Shown here in pieces: positions 14,577-23,873 of a stretch of 38,935 nucleotides of DNA. The notes beneath the pieces were generated by a model. That model saw only the letters and a list, made by a program, of their open reading frames with translations. It had not been told where the DNA came from and did not search any database. Positions within the stretch are counted from its first letter, which is position 1. The number at the start of each line of letters is the position of its first letter. Source of the DNA: Hydrogenophaga sp. (GTDB lineage Bacteria > Pseudomonadota > Gammaproteobacteria > Burkholderiales > Burkholderiaceae_C); contig JAGXSV010000017.1 of NCBI GenBank assembly GCA_018333605.1, positions 1 to 38,935 of the forward strand, written 5' to 3'. Made by a program: the position numbers and the translations under genes.

Positions 14577-15320
14577 ATGAAGACCATGAAGACGCGCATG
14601 GCGGCGATCGCCGCATCGGCTGTACTCGCTGCTTGCGGCGGCGGAGACGACAGCACCACGACGACACCGACAACACCAACCGCGGTTACTGCCGAAGGAT
14701 TCTGGAGTGGCTCAACCACCACAGGCGTTGGGGTCAGTTTGGCGATTTTGGAAAACGGGGAGACTTGGGGCATCTACACCTCGGGCGGTGGTATTGCCGG
14801 GGCTTTGTACGGCAATACCAGGTCCAGCGGCAACAGCCTGAGCGGCTCCGGTTCGGACTTCAACATCCCATCGCGTACGACCGCCTCGGCCACTTATTCA
14901 GGCACCTTCTCTCCAAAATCATCGATCAGCGTCAACACATCGGGCGGCGTTTCCTTCACGGGAAGCTACAGGACCGACTATGACCAGCCCGCGTCCTTGG
15001 CCGCTGTTGCAGGCTCCTTTTCCGGGGTGGGCGTCTCCGGCAGCAGCCCGGTGCAAGGGGTGTCGGTCACCATTTCTCCAACGGGCATCGTCACCGTGCC
15101 AGCCAGCCTGGGTTGCTCTGCATCGGGCTCGGCCGCACCCCGCGCCAGTGGCAAGAACATTTTCAACGTGTCCGTTACGTTCTCGGGTTCCACCTGCGCC
15201 CTTGGGAATGGGGCGACAGCCACGGGCGTGGCCTACTACGACGCAGCCACCCAGGACCTGCTGGTGCTGGCGCTGAATTCGGCCAAAACCGACGGCTTCA
15301 TCTACATCGGTAGCAAGTGA
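14577..15320 (+). CDS. Secreted lipoprotein of unknown function
   Basis: A 247-residue protein. A short basic N-terminus, hydrophobic stretch and lipobox LAAC (Cys20) predict an outer- or inner-membrane lipoprotein. A Gly/Asp then Thr/Pro-rich tether (GGGDDSTTTTPTTPT) follows. The rest is rich in Ser, Gly and Thr with beta-strand periodicity (EGFWSGSTTTGVGVSLAILE, ETWGIYTSGGG). This looks like the bacterial beta-structured lipoproteins with WxG-repeat openings common in Burkholderiales, but no named family is recognised with confidence. The start at 14577 follows an AGGGAAG binding site. It ends just before a hairpin shared with the convergent MetH gene. Confidence 0.8.
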   Translation: MKTMKTRMAAIAASAVLAACGGGDDSTTTTPTTPTAVTAEGFWSGSTTTGVGVSLAILENGETWGIYTSGGGIAGALYGNTRSSGNSLSGSGSDFNIPSRTTASATYSGTFSPKSSISVNTSGGVSFTGSYRTDYDQPASLAAVAGSFSGVGVSGSSPVQGVSVTISPTGIVTVPASLGCSASGSAAPRASGKNIFNVSVTFSGSTCALGNGATATGVAYYDAATQDLLVLALNSAKTDGFIYIGSK

Positions 15321-15329
15321 TGCCAAGAA

Positions 15330-15356
15330 GTCCCCGTGAGCATGGCTCTCGGGGAC
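15330..15356. terminator. Stem-loop between convergent lipoprotein and MetH genes
   Basis: Arms GTCCCCG and CGGGGAC with an inner GAG/CTC pair and loop CATGG, separated by a T/T mismatch. The T-tract is weak on both sides (CTTCTT on the minus strand), so terminator activity is probable but not certain. Confidence 0.6.
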
Positions 15357-15369
15357 ATGGCTTGCTCGA

Positions 15370-16416
15370 TCAAGCCACTTCTTTGTAGAACACGCCGCGC
15401 CGCAATTCGCGCGGCGCCTGGCTCGCCACCGCGTCGTGGATTGCGCCGATATGCTGCGGCGTCGTGCCGCAGCAGCCACCCACGATGTTCACCAGGCCCT
15501 CGGCGGCGAACTCGCGCAGCAGGCGGCTGGTCACCTCGGGCGTTTCGTCGAAGCCGGTGTCGCTCATGGGGTTGGGCAGGCCGGCGTTGGGGTAGCAGCT
15601 GATGAAGGTGTCGCCCGCAACCTTGGCCAGTTCCTGGATGTAGGGGCGCATCAGCGTGGCGCCGAGCGCGCAGTTCAGGCCCACGGCCAGCGGCTGGATG
15701 TGGCGCACGCTGGCCCAGAAGGCGGTGACGGTCTGGCCACTCAGGATGCGACCGGAAGCGTCGGTCACGGTGCCGCTGATGATGACGGGCAGGCGCTCAC
15801 CGCTGTTTTCAAAATACTCGTCGATGGCGAACAGTGCGGCCTTGGCGTTGAGGGTGTCAAAAATGGTTTCGACCAGCAGCACGTCGGCGCCGCCTTCCAC
15901 CAGCGCTTGCACCTGTTCATAGTACGCGGCGCGCAGCTGCTCGAAAGTGACGTTGCGGGCGCCCGCGTCGTTCACGTCGGGGCTGATGCTGGCGGTCTTG
16001 GGCGTGGGGCCCAGGGCGCCGGCGACGAAGCGGGGCTTGTCGGGCGTGGAATATTTGTCGCAGGCTTCGCGGGCGATGCGGGCCGACGCCAGGTTCATCT
16101 CGCGCGCCAGCGAGGCCATGTCGTAGTCTTCTTGCGCAATGGTGGTGGCGCCGAAGGTGTTGGTCTCGATCAGGTCGGCGCCAGCGGCCAGGTAGCCCTC
16201 GTGGATGTCGCGGATCACGTCCGGGCGGGTGAGGCTCAGCAGTTCGTTGTTGCCCTTCACGTCCTTGTGGAAGTCTTTGAAACGCTCGCCACGGTACTGC
16301 GCTTCGCCCAGCTTGAAGCGCTGGATCATGGTGCCCATGGCGCCGTCCAGAATGGCAATGCGTTTCGAGAGGATCTCAGGCAGGGCCTGGGCGCGGGTGT
16401 AGGTCGGAAAAGTCAT
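15370..16416 (-). CDS. metH: Homocysteine S-methyltransferase domain of split B12-dependent methionine synthase
   Basis: A 348-residue protein equal to the N-terminal homocysteine-binding barrel of MetH. It has [15 protein letters not shown], the [15 protein letters not shown] segment, [18 protein letters not shown], and the zinc-binding cysteines in GLNCALG and [11 protein letters not shown]. Full MetH adds methyltetrahydrofolate-, cobalamin- and SAM-binding modules; these are missing. Burkholderiales commonly encode MetH as two proteins, so this is the first half rather than a broken gene. The partner gene is not in this window: the next gene downstream is the lipoprotein on the other strand. 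The start at 16416 has no clear binding site. It is divergent from the rhodanese gene with 100 bases between. Confidence 0.92.
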   Translation of the reverse strand: MTFPTYTRAQALPEILSKRIAILDGAMGTMIQRFKLGEAQYRGERFKDFHKDVKGNNELLSLTRPDVIRDIHEGYLAAGADLIETNTFGATTIAQEDYDMASLAREMNLASARIAREACDKYSTPDKPRFVAGALGPTPKTASISPDVNDAGARNVTFEQLRAAYYEQVQALVEGGADVLLVETIFDTLNAKAALFAIDEYFENSGERLPVIISGTVTDASGRILSGQTVTAFWASVRHIQPLAVGLNCALGATLMRPYIQELAKVAGDTFISCYPNAGLPNPMSDTGFDETPEVTSRLLREFAAEGLVNIVGGCCGTTPQHIGAIHDAVASQAPRELRRGVFYKEVA

Positions 16417-16516
16417 GGGTAGGATTGTAGGAACTGTGGCGTCGGCGGGCTGAAGCCGCGGCACGTGGCCTGACTCGCAGCAAGGGCGCCCACACGCATC
16501 CCCGACAATAGGCACC

Positions 16517-16936
16517 ATGAAACACCTCAACCCCCAGGAAGCCTGGGCCTGGCTGCAACAGGAGCGCGCACGCAGTGCCGCCGACGGCAGCGCCGGCCCC
16601 TTGTTTGTGGACGTGCGCATGGAGATCGAGTCGCTGTACGTGGGTCGCCCGCCCGAGGTGGAGAACATTCCCTGGTACGAATACCCCGACCTCACGCCCG
16701 ACCCGCAGCGCTTTGCGGCGGCGGTGGAGAAAGAAGCCGGCGACAAAACCCGCCCGGTGCTGCTGATCTGCCGCAGCGGCAAGCGCACACTGGACGCGGG
16801 CGCAGCCCTCGAAGCCGCCGGCTTTACCCACGTGGCGCATGTGGTGCATGGCTTTGAAGGCGAGTTGAACGACGCGTTCAGGCGCTCCAGCCTGAACGGC
16901 TGGCGTTTTGAAGGCTTGCCGTGGGAGCAGATGTGA
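16517..16936 (+). CDS. Single-domain rhodanese-like protein
   Basis: A 139-residue cytosolic sulfurtransferase-like protein with one rhodanese fold. The active-site loop is Cys85-Arg-Ser-Gly-Lys-Arg90, inside [28 protein letters not shown] is the first domain motif, and [12 protein letters not shown] is typical of the final segment. The six-residue loop fits thiosulfate sulfurtransferases rather than the seven-residue Cdc25/arsenate type. It starts four bases-scale upstream of recQ (gap about 20 bases to the chosen start) on the same strand, suggesting a shared transcript. The physiological sulfur donor and acceptor are unknown. Confidence 0.88.
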   Translation: MKHLNPQEAWAWLQQERARSAADGSAGPLFVDVRMEIESLYVGRPPEVENIPWYEYPDLTPDPQRFAAAVEKEAGDKTRPVLLICRSGKRTLDAGAALEAAGFTHVAHVVHGFEGELNDAFRRSSLNGWRFEGLPWEQM

Positions 16937-16957
16937 CCGTTGGCCTGGGATCACCCG

Positions 16958-18871
16958 ATGGCGTTGTCCATGATTGACATTTCGCCCCAGGGCGAAACCC
17001 TGGAAGCCTGCGTGGGCGTGCTGCAGGAAGTGTTTGGCTACGATGCGTTTCGCGGCCCGCAGGCCGACATTGTTGGGCATGTGAGCGCCGGCGGCGACGC
17101 CCTGGTGCTCATGCCCACGGGCGGTGGCAAGTCGCTGTGCTACCAGGTGCCGGCCATCGTGCGCGAGCGCGCGGGGCACGGGCTCACGGTGGTGGTGTCG
17201 CCGCTGATCGCGCTCATGCACGACCAGGTGGGCGCACTCATTGAAGCCGGCGTGGCCGGCGCTTTCCTCAACTCCAGCCTCACCAGCGAAGAAGCCCAGC
17301 AGACCGAAAAGCAGCTGCTGCGCGGTGAACTCACGCTGATCTACGCCGCCCCCGAGCGCCTGACCACGCCGCGTTTTCTGGCGCTCATGGATGCGCTGCA
17401 TGAGCGCGGCAAGCTCAGCCTGTTCGCCATTGACGAGGCGCACTGCGTGAGCCAGTGGGGCCACGACTTCCGGCCCGAATACCGGTCACTGGCGATCCTG
17501 CACGAGCGCTACGCCGGCGTGCCGCGCGTGGCGCTCACCGCCACGGCCGACGACCTGACGCGGGCCGACATTGTGGAGCGGCTGCAGCTGCAGCAGGCGC
17601 GCACCTTCATCAGCAGTTTTGACCGGCCCAACATCCGCTACCAGCTGGTGGAGAAGAAAGATGCCACGGCCCAGCTGATGCGTTTCATCCGCGACGAACA
17701 CACCAGCAGCGCGGGACACGACGCGGGCATCGTGTACTGCCAGTCGCGCCGCCGGGTGGAAGAGGTGGCGGGCATGCTGAACGATGCCGGGCTGAACGCC
17801 CTGCCCTACCACGCGGGCATGGACGCGGCCAAGCGCCAGCAGCACCAGGACCGTTTCCTGCGCGAAGAGGGTCTGATCATGGTGGCCACCATCGCGTTCG
17901 GCATGGGCATTGACAAGCCCGACGTGCGCTTTGTGGCGCACCTGGACATGCCCAAAAACATCGAAGGCTACTACCAGGAAACCGGCCGCGCCGGCCGCGA
18001 CGGCGAGCCCGCCAACGCCTGGATGGCCTACGGCCTGCAGGACGTGGTGAACCAGCGCCGCATGATCGACGAAAGCCCGGCGGCCGACGAGTTCAAACAG
18101 GTGCTGCGCGGCAAGCTCGACGCGCTGCTGACCCTGGCCGAAGCCAGCGACTGCCGCCGCGTGCGCCTACTGGCGTATTTTGGTGAGAAAAGCGAGCCCT
18201 GCGGCAATTGCGACAACTGCCTGCACCCACCCGCGTTGACGGACGCCACCGAATCGGCCCGCAAGCTGCTCTCGTGCATCTACCGCGTACAGCAAACCAG
18301 CGGCACCGCCTTCGGTGCGGGCCACATCATGGACATCCTGCGCGGCAAGCAGACCGAGAAGATGGCGCAATACGGCCACGACAAGCTCAGCACCTTCGGC
18401 ATTGGCGCGGACCTGTCCGAAACCCAGTGGCGCGCGCTGCTGCGCCAGCTCATCGCCATTGAAGCGGTGCAGGTGGACGCCGCGCACTACAACACCCTGC
18501 ACCTGGCCACCGCCGCGCGCGAGATTTTGAAAGGCCAGCGTCCGGTGGCGCTGAAGCTGGCCACTGAGAAAACCCCCGGCCGCAGCAGCCGCAGCAAATC
18601 CGCCCGCAGCAGCGCCGCCACCGCGCCCGACGGCCAGCCACTGAGCCTGAACGAGCGCGACTGCCTGGCCGCCCTGAAAACCTGGCGCGGCGAAGTGGCG
18701 CGCGAACACAACCTGCCCGCCTTCGTGATCTTTCACGACAGCACATTGCGCGCCATCGCCAGCCGCATGCCCCAAACCGACGCCGACCTGGAGGGCATTG
18801 CCGGTCTGGGACAAAAAAAGCGCGAGGCTTACGGCGCCGATGTGCTGCGGGTGGTGCGTGCCTTTGGGTAG
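16958..18871 (+). CDS. recQ: ATP-dependent DNA helicase RecQ
   Basis: About 637 residues. A superfamily-2 helicase core: motif [13 protein letters not shown] with Lys58, motif II Asp159-Glu-Ala-His162 followed by [13 protein letters not shown] (RecQ aromatic-rich loop), and motif [12 protein letters not shown]. The RecQ C-terminal zinc site has Cys399, Cys415, Cys418 and Cys421 (PCGNCDNC). A winged helix follows, and an HRDC domain ends the protein ([18 protein letters not shown] to [11 protein letters not shown]). RecQ unwinds 3'-5' in recombination and repair. Between winged helix and HRDC lies a Ser/Arg/Ala-rich linker ([14 protein letters not shown]). Start choice is unsure: ATG at 16958 has GGGA upstream; ATG 16970 and TTG 16940 are alternatives. 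Confidence 0.96.
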   Translation: MALSMIDISPQGETLEACVGVLQEVFGYDAFRGPQADIVGHVSAGGDALVLMPTGGGKSLCYQVPAIVRERAGHGLTVVVSPLIALMHDQVGALIEAGVAGAFLNSSLTSEEAQQTEKQLLRGELTLIYAAPERLTTPRFLALMDALHERGKLSLFAIDEAHCVSQWGHDFRPEYRSLAILHERYAGVPRVALTATADDLTRADIVERLQLQQARTFISSFDRPNIRYQLVEKKDATAQLMRFIRDEHTSSAGHDAGIVYCQSRRRVEEVAGMLNDAGLNALPYHAGMDAAKRQQHQDRFLREEGLIMVATIAFGMGIDKPDVRFVAHLDMPKNIEGYYQETGRAGRDGEPANAWMAYGLQDVVNQRRMIDESPAADEFKQVLRGKLDALLTLAEASDCRRVRLLAYFGEKSEPCGNCDNCLHPPALTDATESARKLLSCIYRVQQTSGTAFGAGHIMDILRGKQTEKMAQYGHDKLSTFGIGADLSETQWRALLRQLIAIEAVQVDAAHYNTLHLATAAREILKGQRPVALKLATEKTPGRSSRSKSARSSAATAPDGQPLSLNERDCLAALKTWRGEVAREHNLPAFVIFHDSTLRAIASRMPQTDADLEGIAGLGQKKREAYGADVLRVVRAFG

Positions 18872-19047
18872 GGTGGACGCGCTGGAAAAAGCGACATGAC
18901 AGCGGATCAGCGCAGCGTTGAAGAACAAGCCAGAAACGCCTTCGGTATGGCCAAGGCTTGCCCGATGGCCCCTGCAAACAAAGCGCCACACCAGCCAGCG
19001 CGATAGGCTTTTCCCCCAACGCCAGGCCGGGGGTGGGCAATGCGAAG

Positions 19048-21465
19048 CTAGAACCCAATGCTTCTGGCTTCGCGCACCTCGGGTTTGATGCGGTGTTCAG
19101 CTTCCAGCTGGGCCAGGAATTCTTCGGGTGGCAGCGTTTCGGCCAGTATCTCCACCTGCCGTTTCACGGCGGCAAAGTCGCCCGGGCACAGCTGATCCAG
19201 CTTGGCCAGGCGCTTTTCGCAGGCGGGTGTGAGGCCTGCTGCAACACCGCCGAGCGCTTCCACCACAAACATGCGCTCGCGTTGTTCGGGCCTGAGCGGC
19301 TTGAACCGGATCTTGAAGGTGAAGCGCCGCAATGCCGCCTGGTCGATGCTGTCCATCAGGTTGGTGGTGCAGATGAAGATGCCGGCGTAGCGCTCCATGC
19401 CTTGCAGCATTTCGTTCACCTCGGTCACTTCGTAGGTGCGCTGGGCGCCACGGCGGTCTTGCAGAAAGCTGTCGGCTTCGTCGAGCAGCAACACGGCTTT
19501 CTCGGCCTCGGCCTCGCGGAACATGGCCGCCATGTGCTGCTCGGTTTCGCCCACAAACTTGCTCACCAGATCGCTGGCGCGGCGCACCATGAGCGGGCGC
19601 TCCAGTTGCTGCGCCAGGTGCTCGGCCAGAGCGGTTTTGCCCGTGCCGGGCGCGCCATGAAAACACAGGCAACCGTGGCCGCGTGCTTTGAGGGCGCTGA
19701 CGATGCGCGGCAACTCGTAGCGCGACTCCACATTGAGCATCTCCAGGCTGTATTGCGTGACGCTGGGGCGCTGCAGTGCGTCGGGCCGGCGGCCCAGCGC
19801 CAGGTCGGCGTGCTGGAGCTGGCGCTCGATCAGGTGATCCAGCACCGGGGCCGCGGCCTGGTTCGCCGCCACTTTTCCTGAACGGCGGGTGACGGGCCGG
19901 GACGGTGCTGCGGCCAGCTGGGCAAAGCGCACGGCGGTGCGAATCTGCGCGGGTGTGAGGCCTTTGCGCTCCGTCAGCCGGGCCACCAGGGCGTCGGACA
20001 CCGGTACATCTTCCAGCGTCTTGCGCACCAGTTGTTCACGCGCGCCCGGCGGCGGGCTTTTCAGCTCCAGGTGGTAGGCGAAGCGGCGGCGAAAGGCGGG
20101 GTCGATTTGCTCGATGCGGTTGGTGACCCACAGCGTGGGCACAGCGTTGGATTCCAGAATCTGGTTAACCCAGGCCTTGCCGCTGACGCTGCCGGTGTGC
20201 GGCGCGGCCACGTGTTCGGCCCGTGCCATGAGTTGCGCGGCTTCGCTGGAGATCGGCGGAAAGACGTCCTCCACCTCGTCAAACAGCAGCACCGAATGGG
20301 CCGTGCCTTTCAGGAACACCTGGGCAATTTGCAGCGAGCGGTAGCGGTCGCGGCCACTCAGGGCGTTGCCGTCGCGGTCGGCGTATTCCACCTCGAACAG
20401 TTCCAGCCCGGCGGCATGCGCCACCACGCGGGCCAGCTCGGTCTTGCCGGTGCCGGGCGGCCCGTACAGCAAAATGTTGACGCCCGGTTCCTTGCGCGCC
20501 ACGGCTTCGCGCAGCAGGCCACTCAGCAGCTGCACATCGTCGCCCACAAAGGCAAAGTCTTTTTCGGTCAAGGCCGAGCGTGCGGCGGGGCGGGTGAACA
20601 CCGCCATCAGTTCGCTCTGGCTGCGGTACTCGCGCATCAGCACCGGTGGCAGCTTTTCGCTCACTTTCATGAGGTCGGCCAGGTCGGTGATGTTGTGCTC
20701 GGAAATCAGGTTTTCCACCATGCCGATGCGCTCCAGCCGCGAGCCGGCGCGCAGCGCCTCGCCCACTTCGCTGGCTTTCACGCCCGCCACATCGGCGATG
20801 GCCGCGTAGGCCTCTGGCGCGTTGTTGACCTTGAACTCCACCAGAATGGAACGCAGGTCGCGCTGGTAACGCGCCAGCGTGCCGTAGAGCAACAGGGCGC
20901 GCTCAGCCCGGTTGAGCTGCAGCAGGCCGGCCAGCGCGTCGATGTTTTTTTCCACCAGGGTGGACTGTTTCTTCAGCGCCTGACTGAGCCAGTCGCCGGT
21001 GACGGCCAGCACCGAGAGCAGGTCTTTCGGCGACTCCTTGGCGTATTCGTCGAGGTAAAAAAACAGCGTGCCTTCTTCGTAGGGACCGCGCCAGATGCCG
21101 TAGCGCTCCATGAAGGCGTTGGTGCTCAGGCGGTCGTGGCCGGTCCAGAGTTCGTTGTCTTTGCAGCGGCGCTGCAAAAATTCCCTCAGCCGGCCCAGCA
21201 CGGTCAGCGGCCACACCAGGTGGCGACCCGCCAGCGACAGCAAGGTGTTCAGGTCGCGCCGCACGTTGAAGCGCGGGCCCTGACGGGCCGCGAGGGTGAG
21301 CACGAAGTGCGAACACATGAGGTCGAGCACCGGCGCCTGGCGCAGGCCATGGGGCACAAAAACCCGCCCTTCTGCCGCGCAGGGGCTGCGCCCTTCGCGG
21401 GGTTCTCGCGGTTCCAGCACCGCCCGCACCAAAGGACTTGCGGGCTGCACCGTGCGTTTGGTCAT
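19048..21465 (-). CDS. Double AAA+ ATPase of unknown function
   Basis: An 805-residue protein with two AAA+ modules. The first ATP site has Walker A GPPGTGKT at 335-342, Walker B SVLLFDEVED and sensor/arginine region DPAFRRRF. The second has GAPGTGKT at 604-611, Walker B AVLLLDEADSF and TTNLMDSIDQAALRRF. Both sites look catalytically complete. The first 300 residues are helical without a recognised domain (KDNELWTGHDRLSTNAFMER, NALLLYGTLARYQ-like segments). The modules resemble the classic AAA clade (FtsH/p97-like) rather than Clp/Hsp100. No membrane segment or protease domain is seen. The start at 21465 has a strong GGAGGT six bases upstream. It is convergent with recQ and divergent from the threonine ammonia-lyase gene. 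A remodelling role is inferred only from the fold. Confidence 0.88.
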   Translation of the reverse strand: MTKRTVQPASPLVRAVLEPREPREGRSPCAAEGRVFVPHGLRQAPVLDLMCSHFVLTLAARQGPRFNVRRDLNTLLSLAGRHLVWPLTVLGRLREFLQRRCKDNELWTGHDRLSTNAFMERYGIWRGPYEEGTLFFYLDEYAKESPKDLLSVLAVTGDWLSQALKKQSTLVEKNIDALAGLLQLNRAERALLLYGTLARYQRDLRSILVEFKVNNAPEAYAAIADVAGVKASEVGEALRAGSRLERIGMVENLISEHNITDLADLMKVSEKLPPVLMREYRSQSELMAVFTRPAARSALTEKDFAFVGDDVQLLSGLLREAVARKEPGVNILLYGPPGTGKTELARVVAHAAGLELFEVEYADRDGNALSGRDRYRSLQIAQVFLKGTAHSVLLFDEVEDVFPPISSEAAQLMARAEHVAAPHTGSVSGKAWVNQILESNAVPTLWVTNRIEQIDPAFRRRFAYHLELKSPPPGAREQLVRKTLEDVPVSDALVARLTERKGLTPAQIRTAVRFAQLAAAPSRPVTRRSGKVAANQAAAPVLDHLIERQLQHADLALGRRPDALQRPSVTQYSLEMLNVESRYELPRIVSALKARGHGCLCFHGAPGTGKTALAEHLAQQLERPLMVRRASDLVSKFVGETEQHMAAMFREAEAEKAVLLLDEADSFLQDRRGAQRTYEVTEVNEMLQGMERYAGIFICTTNLMDSIDQAALRRFTFKIRFKPLRPEQRERMFVVEALGGVAAGLTPACEKRLAKLDQLCPGDFAAVKRQVEILAETLPPEEFLAQLEAEHRIKPEVREARSIGF

Positions 21466-21639
21466 CCAGACACCTCCAGAAAAACCTCGGACCGCCCAGA
21501 CCGGGCAGCCCGTTTGCGGCTCTGAGCGGAACATAACCCAGCTTGATGTTTCATGGAAGAGCGTGATGGAGCGTGTTTGAGCAATTTGTTGGGCTTTTCC
21601 CCAAGCCTGGGAGCCAGGGCGGCGGGCCACAATGTCGGC

Positions 21640-22839
21640 ATGCTGGAACTACACGATATTGAAGCCGCCGCCGCCCGCCTGACGGGCCAGGTGCTCGACA
21701 CCCCATTTGTGGAATCGCGCACCATTTCGCAGCTCACCGGCTGCCAGGTGTTTTTGAAGTTCGAGAACCTGCAGTACACCGCGTCGTTCAAAGAGCGCGG
21801 GGCCTGCAACAAGCTCTCGCAACTGAGCGCCGAAGAGCGCGCCCGCGGTGTCGTGGCCATGAGTGCGGGCAACCATGCCCAGGGTGTGGCGTACCACGCG
21901 CAGCGGCTGGGCATCCGGGCCGTGATCGTCATGCCGCGCTTCACACCGGGCGTGAAAATCGACCGCACGCGCGGCTTTGGTGCCGAGGTGGTGCTGCACG
22001 GCGACACGCTGGACGAAGCCCGCGCCCATGCCTACGCCCTGGCGCAGCAGCAAGGTCTGGTGTTTGTGCACCCTTACGACGACGAAGCGATCGTGGCCGG
22101 CCAGGGCACGGTGGCGCTGGAAATGCTGCGCGCGCAGCCCGACCTGGACACCCTGGTGGTGGCGATCGGCGGTGGCGGCCTCATGGCCGGCATGGCCATC
22201 GTGGCCAAGGCCCTGAAGCCCGGCATCCGCATCATCGGCGTGCAGACCGAGCGGTTTCCGGCCATGTACAACGCCATCAAGGGCACCCACCTGCCGCAGG
22301 GCAGCAGCACCATTGCCGAGGGCATTGCGGTGGGCACGCCGGGGGAAATCACCCAGGCCATCGTGCGCGAGAAGGTGGACGACCTGGTGCTGGTGGACGA
22401 GGGCGACATTGAACAGGCCATCGTGATGCTGCTGGAGATTGAAAAGACCCTGGTGGAAGGCGCGGGTGCGGCCGGACTGGCGGCGGTGTTGAAGTACCCC
22501 GAGCGCTTCGCCGGGCAGAAAGTGGGCCTGGTGCTGTGCGGCGGCAACATCGACCCGATGCTGCTGGCCTCCATCATCGAGCGCGGCATGGTGCGCGCCG
22601 GCCGGTTGGCGCGCATTCAGGTGAACGCGCGCGACGTGCCGGGCAATCTGGCGCGCATCACCAGCGTGGTGGCCGAGGTGGGCGCCAACATCGACGAGGT
22701 GCACCACCAGCGCGCTTTCACCCTGCTGGCGGCGCAAAACGTGGCGATTGAACTGGTGCTGCAAACCCGCGGGCGCGAACACATTGCGCAGGTGATCGAG
22801 CGCCTGCGCGAGGCGGGGTTCGACGCCACGCTGCTGTAA
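21640..22839 (+). CDS. Threonine ammonia-lyase with C-terminal ACT domain
   Basis: A 399-residue fold-type II PLP enzyme converting L-threonine to 2-oxobutanoate and ammonia. The PLP lysine is Lys51 in TASFKERGA; the glycine-rich phosphate loop is VVAIGGGGLMAG, and MSAGNHAQGVAYHA is typical. From about residue 325 an ACT domain follows (RLARIQVNARDVPGNLARIT to GANIDEVHHQRAF), so it likely responds to an amino-acid effector. Length and the single ACT domain fit the shorter catabolic/TdcB-like group seen in many bacteria rather than the 514-residue E. coli IlvA, although it may serve isoleucine synthesis. The start is ATG at 21640. A neighbouring hotdog thioesterase gene follows on the same strand. 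Confidence 0.93.
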   Translation: MLELHDIEAAAARLTGQVLDTPFVESRTISQLTGCQVFLKFENLQYTASFKERGACNKLSQLSAEERARGVVAMSAGNHAQGVAYHAQRLGIRAVIVMPRFTPGVKIDRTRGFGAEVVLHGDTLDEARAHAYALAQQQGLVFVHPYDDEAIVAGQGTVALEMLRAQPDLDTLVVAIGGGGLMAGMAIVAKALKPGIRIIGVQTERFPAMYNAIKGTHLPQGSSTIAEGIAVGTPGEITQAIVREKVDDLVLVDEGDIEQAIVMLLEIEKTLVEGAGAAGLAAVLKYPERFAGQKVGLVLCGGNIDPMLLASIIERGMVRAGRLARIQVNARDVPGNLARITSVVAEVGANIDEVHHQRAFTLLAAQNVAIELVLQTRGREHIAQVIERLREAGFDATLL

Positions 22840-22962
22840 CGCCCAGTCCACACGCGCCCCAAAACACCGTGGCCTGCCCGCCCTCCCACGGGGTTGCCAC
22901 GATCCTGAATGCGGTGGTGCCCTGGCTGTGCCACATCCGCCGCAAAGAATGAAAATCACACC

Positions 22963-23406
22963 ATGACCGAACCCAGCACCGCCACCCCTGCCCTGTCCCC
23001 GGTGACCACCGACACGCTGCAGCAAGCGCTGGCCGACTGGTTTGCACCCTGGGTGCAAGCCCTGGGGATGACGGTGGAATCGTTTTCGGACGGCGAAGTG
23101 ACCCTGCGCCTGCCACACAACGACCAACTCAGCCGCGTGGGCGGCATGGTGTGCGGCCAGGCCCTCATGTCGGCGGCCGACACCGCCATGGTGCTGGCCA
23201 TCGTGACCCGCCTGGGCAACCAGCGGCCCATGACCACGGTACAACTCAACACCAGCTTTCTCAAGCCCCTGTCCAACCAGGACGCGTTGGTGACGGCGCG
23301 CATCGTCCGGGCCGGCAAAAGTCTGGTGTTTGGCGAAATGGACATCAGCGGCGCCCGCGACGGCCAGAGCGTGTGCCGCGCCAGCACCACCTACGCGCTG
23401 CTGTAA
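22963..23406 (+). CDS. PaaI-type hotdog-fold thioesterase
   Basis: A 147-residue protein with a single hotdog domain. VGGMVCGQALMSAADTAMVLA corresponds to the central helix region containing the catalytic Asp/Asn area, followed by the strands TTVQLNTSFLKPL and ALVTARIVRAGKSLVFGEMDI. This matches the PaaI/acyl-CoA thioesterase family, which hydrolyses aromatic or medium-chain acyl-CoA. The N-terminal 20 residues are Pro/Thr-rich. There is no strong ribosome binding site before the ATG at 22963. It lies 123 bases after the threonine ammonia-lyase gene; no pathway link is evident. Confidence 0.87.
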   Translation: MTEPSTATPALSPVTTDTLQQALADWFAPWVQALGMTVESFSDGEVTLRLPHNDQLSRVGGMVCGQALMSAADTAMVLAIVTRLGNQRPMTTVQLNTSFLKPLSNQDALVTARIVRAGKSLVFGEMDISGARDGQSVCRASTTYALL

Positions 23407-23439
23407 CCCGGTTTTTTCGTGCCCGGACGGTGTCTGCCC

Positions 23440-23445
23440 TAAAAT
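23440..23445 (+). promoter_or_regulatory. Candidate -10 element for the small membrane-protein gene
   Basis: TAAAAT matches the sigma-70 -10 consensus in five of six positions and would put the transcript start about 30 bases before the ATG. No convincing -35 is present, so this is tentative. Confidence 0.4.
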
Positions 23446-23480
23446 CCACCGCAGTTTTGTTCATTCCCCTGGAGAACCCC

Positions 23481-23624
23481 ATGTCCCACCACGATCACGA
23501 CAGCCCAAAAGACCAGCCGCAGGATGTGGTGGAGTCCATCGTTCCCCTGATGCCCATCGTGCTGCCGGTGGCCGGCGCCGTGCTGATCTTCCTGCTGGCC
23601 TTCATTGCCGTCTTCATGGCCTGA
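23481..23624 (+). CDS. 47-residue single-pass membrane protein
   Basis: A small gene with its own ribosome binding site (GGAG seven bases before ATG 23481), a -10-like element upstream and a terminator-like hairpin downstream. The protein opens with a His/Asp-rich segment (MSHHDHDSPKDQPQDV). It ends with one long hydrophobic helix, LMPIVLPVAGAVLIFLLAF, continuing to the C-terminus. It is probably inserted in the inner membrane. The N-terminal histidines could bind metal, but no family or function is recognised. It is too short for many annotation pipelines, yet the spacing and signals support a real gene. Confidence 0.72.
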   Translation: MSHHDHDSPKDQPQDVVESIVPLMPIVLPVAGAVLIFLLAFIAVFMA

Positions 23625-23661
23625 CACCACCCCGTCAGCCCATCAGGTCGAACGCCCGCCC

Positions 23662-23678
23662 GGGCCTTCGGCCTTTTT
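23662..23678 (+). terminator. Terminator-like hairpin after the small membrane-protein gene
   Basis: GGCC, loop TTC, GGCC, then five T. The stem is only four base pairs, so efficiency is uncertain. Confidence 0.5.
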
Positions 23679-23851
23679 CATGGGCCGCCCAGTGCGCGCG
23701 CGCTGCGACACACAGCGCTCACCGGCCCAATCCCTGCGGAACACCTTGCGATACAGGCATAAGGTTATGCGGGTTTTGCATGTAACTTGCCGGTAACTGA
23801 CCCGGTGCTTTCATAAAATTGGTGTCATAGGCCGACACGCGGATCAAAACC

Positions 23852-23873
23852 CGGGTTCATCCACCCGTTTTTT
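23852..23873 (+). terminator. Candidate attenuator in the pckG leader
   Basis: CGGGT, loop TCATCC, ACCCG, then TTTTTT, 155 bases upstream of the pckG start. It is short but has a clear U-tract and lies after the probable promoter, so it could terminate some transcripts early. Confidence 0.45.

Noticed and set aside
16417-16516. Cobalamin or SAM/SAH riboswitch upstream of the MetH half
   Set aside because: The 100-base gap is too short and lacks the conserved B12-box or SAM/SAH aptamer elements.
18872-19047. Small gene or terminator between recQ and the AAA+ gene
   Set aside because: No convincing coding frame, ribosome binding site or hairpin with a T-run is present.
20032-21525. Plus-strand frame opposite the double AAA+ ATPase
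   Set aside because: Composition is typical of an antisense shadow and the minus strand carries two complete AAA+ sites.
21649-23244. Minus-strand frame opposite threonine ammonia-lyase and thioesterase
   Set aside because: Spans two real genes and their gap; no recognisable protein features.
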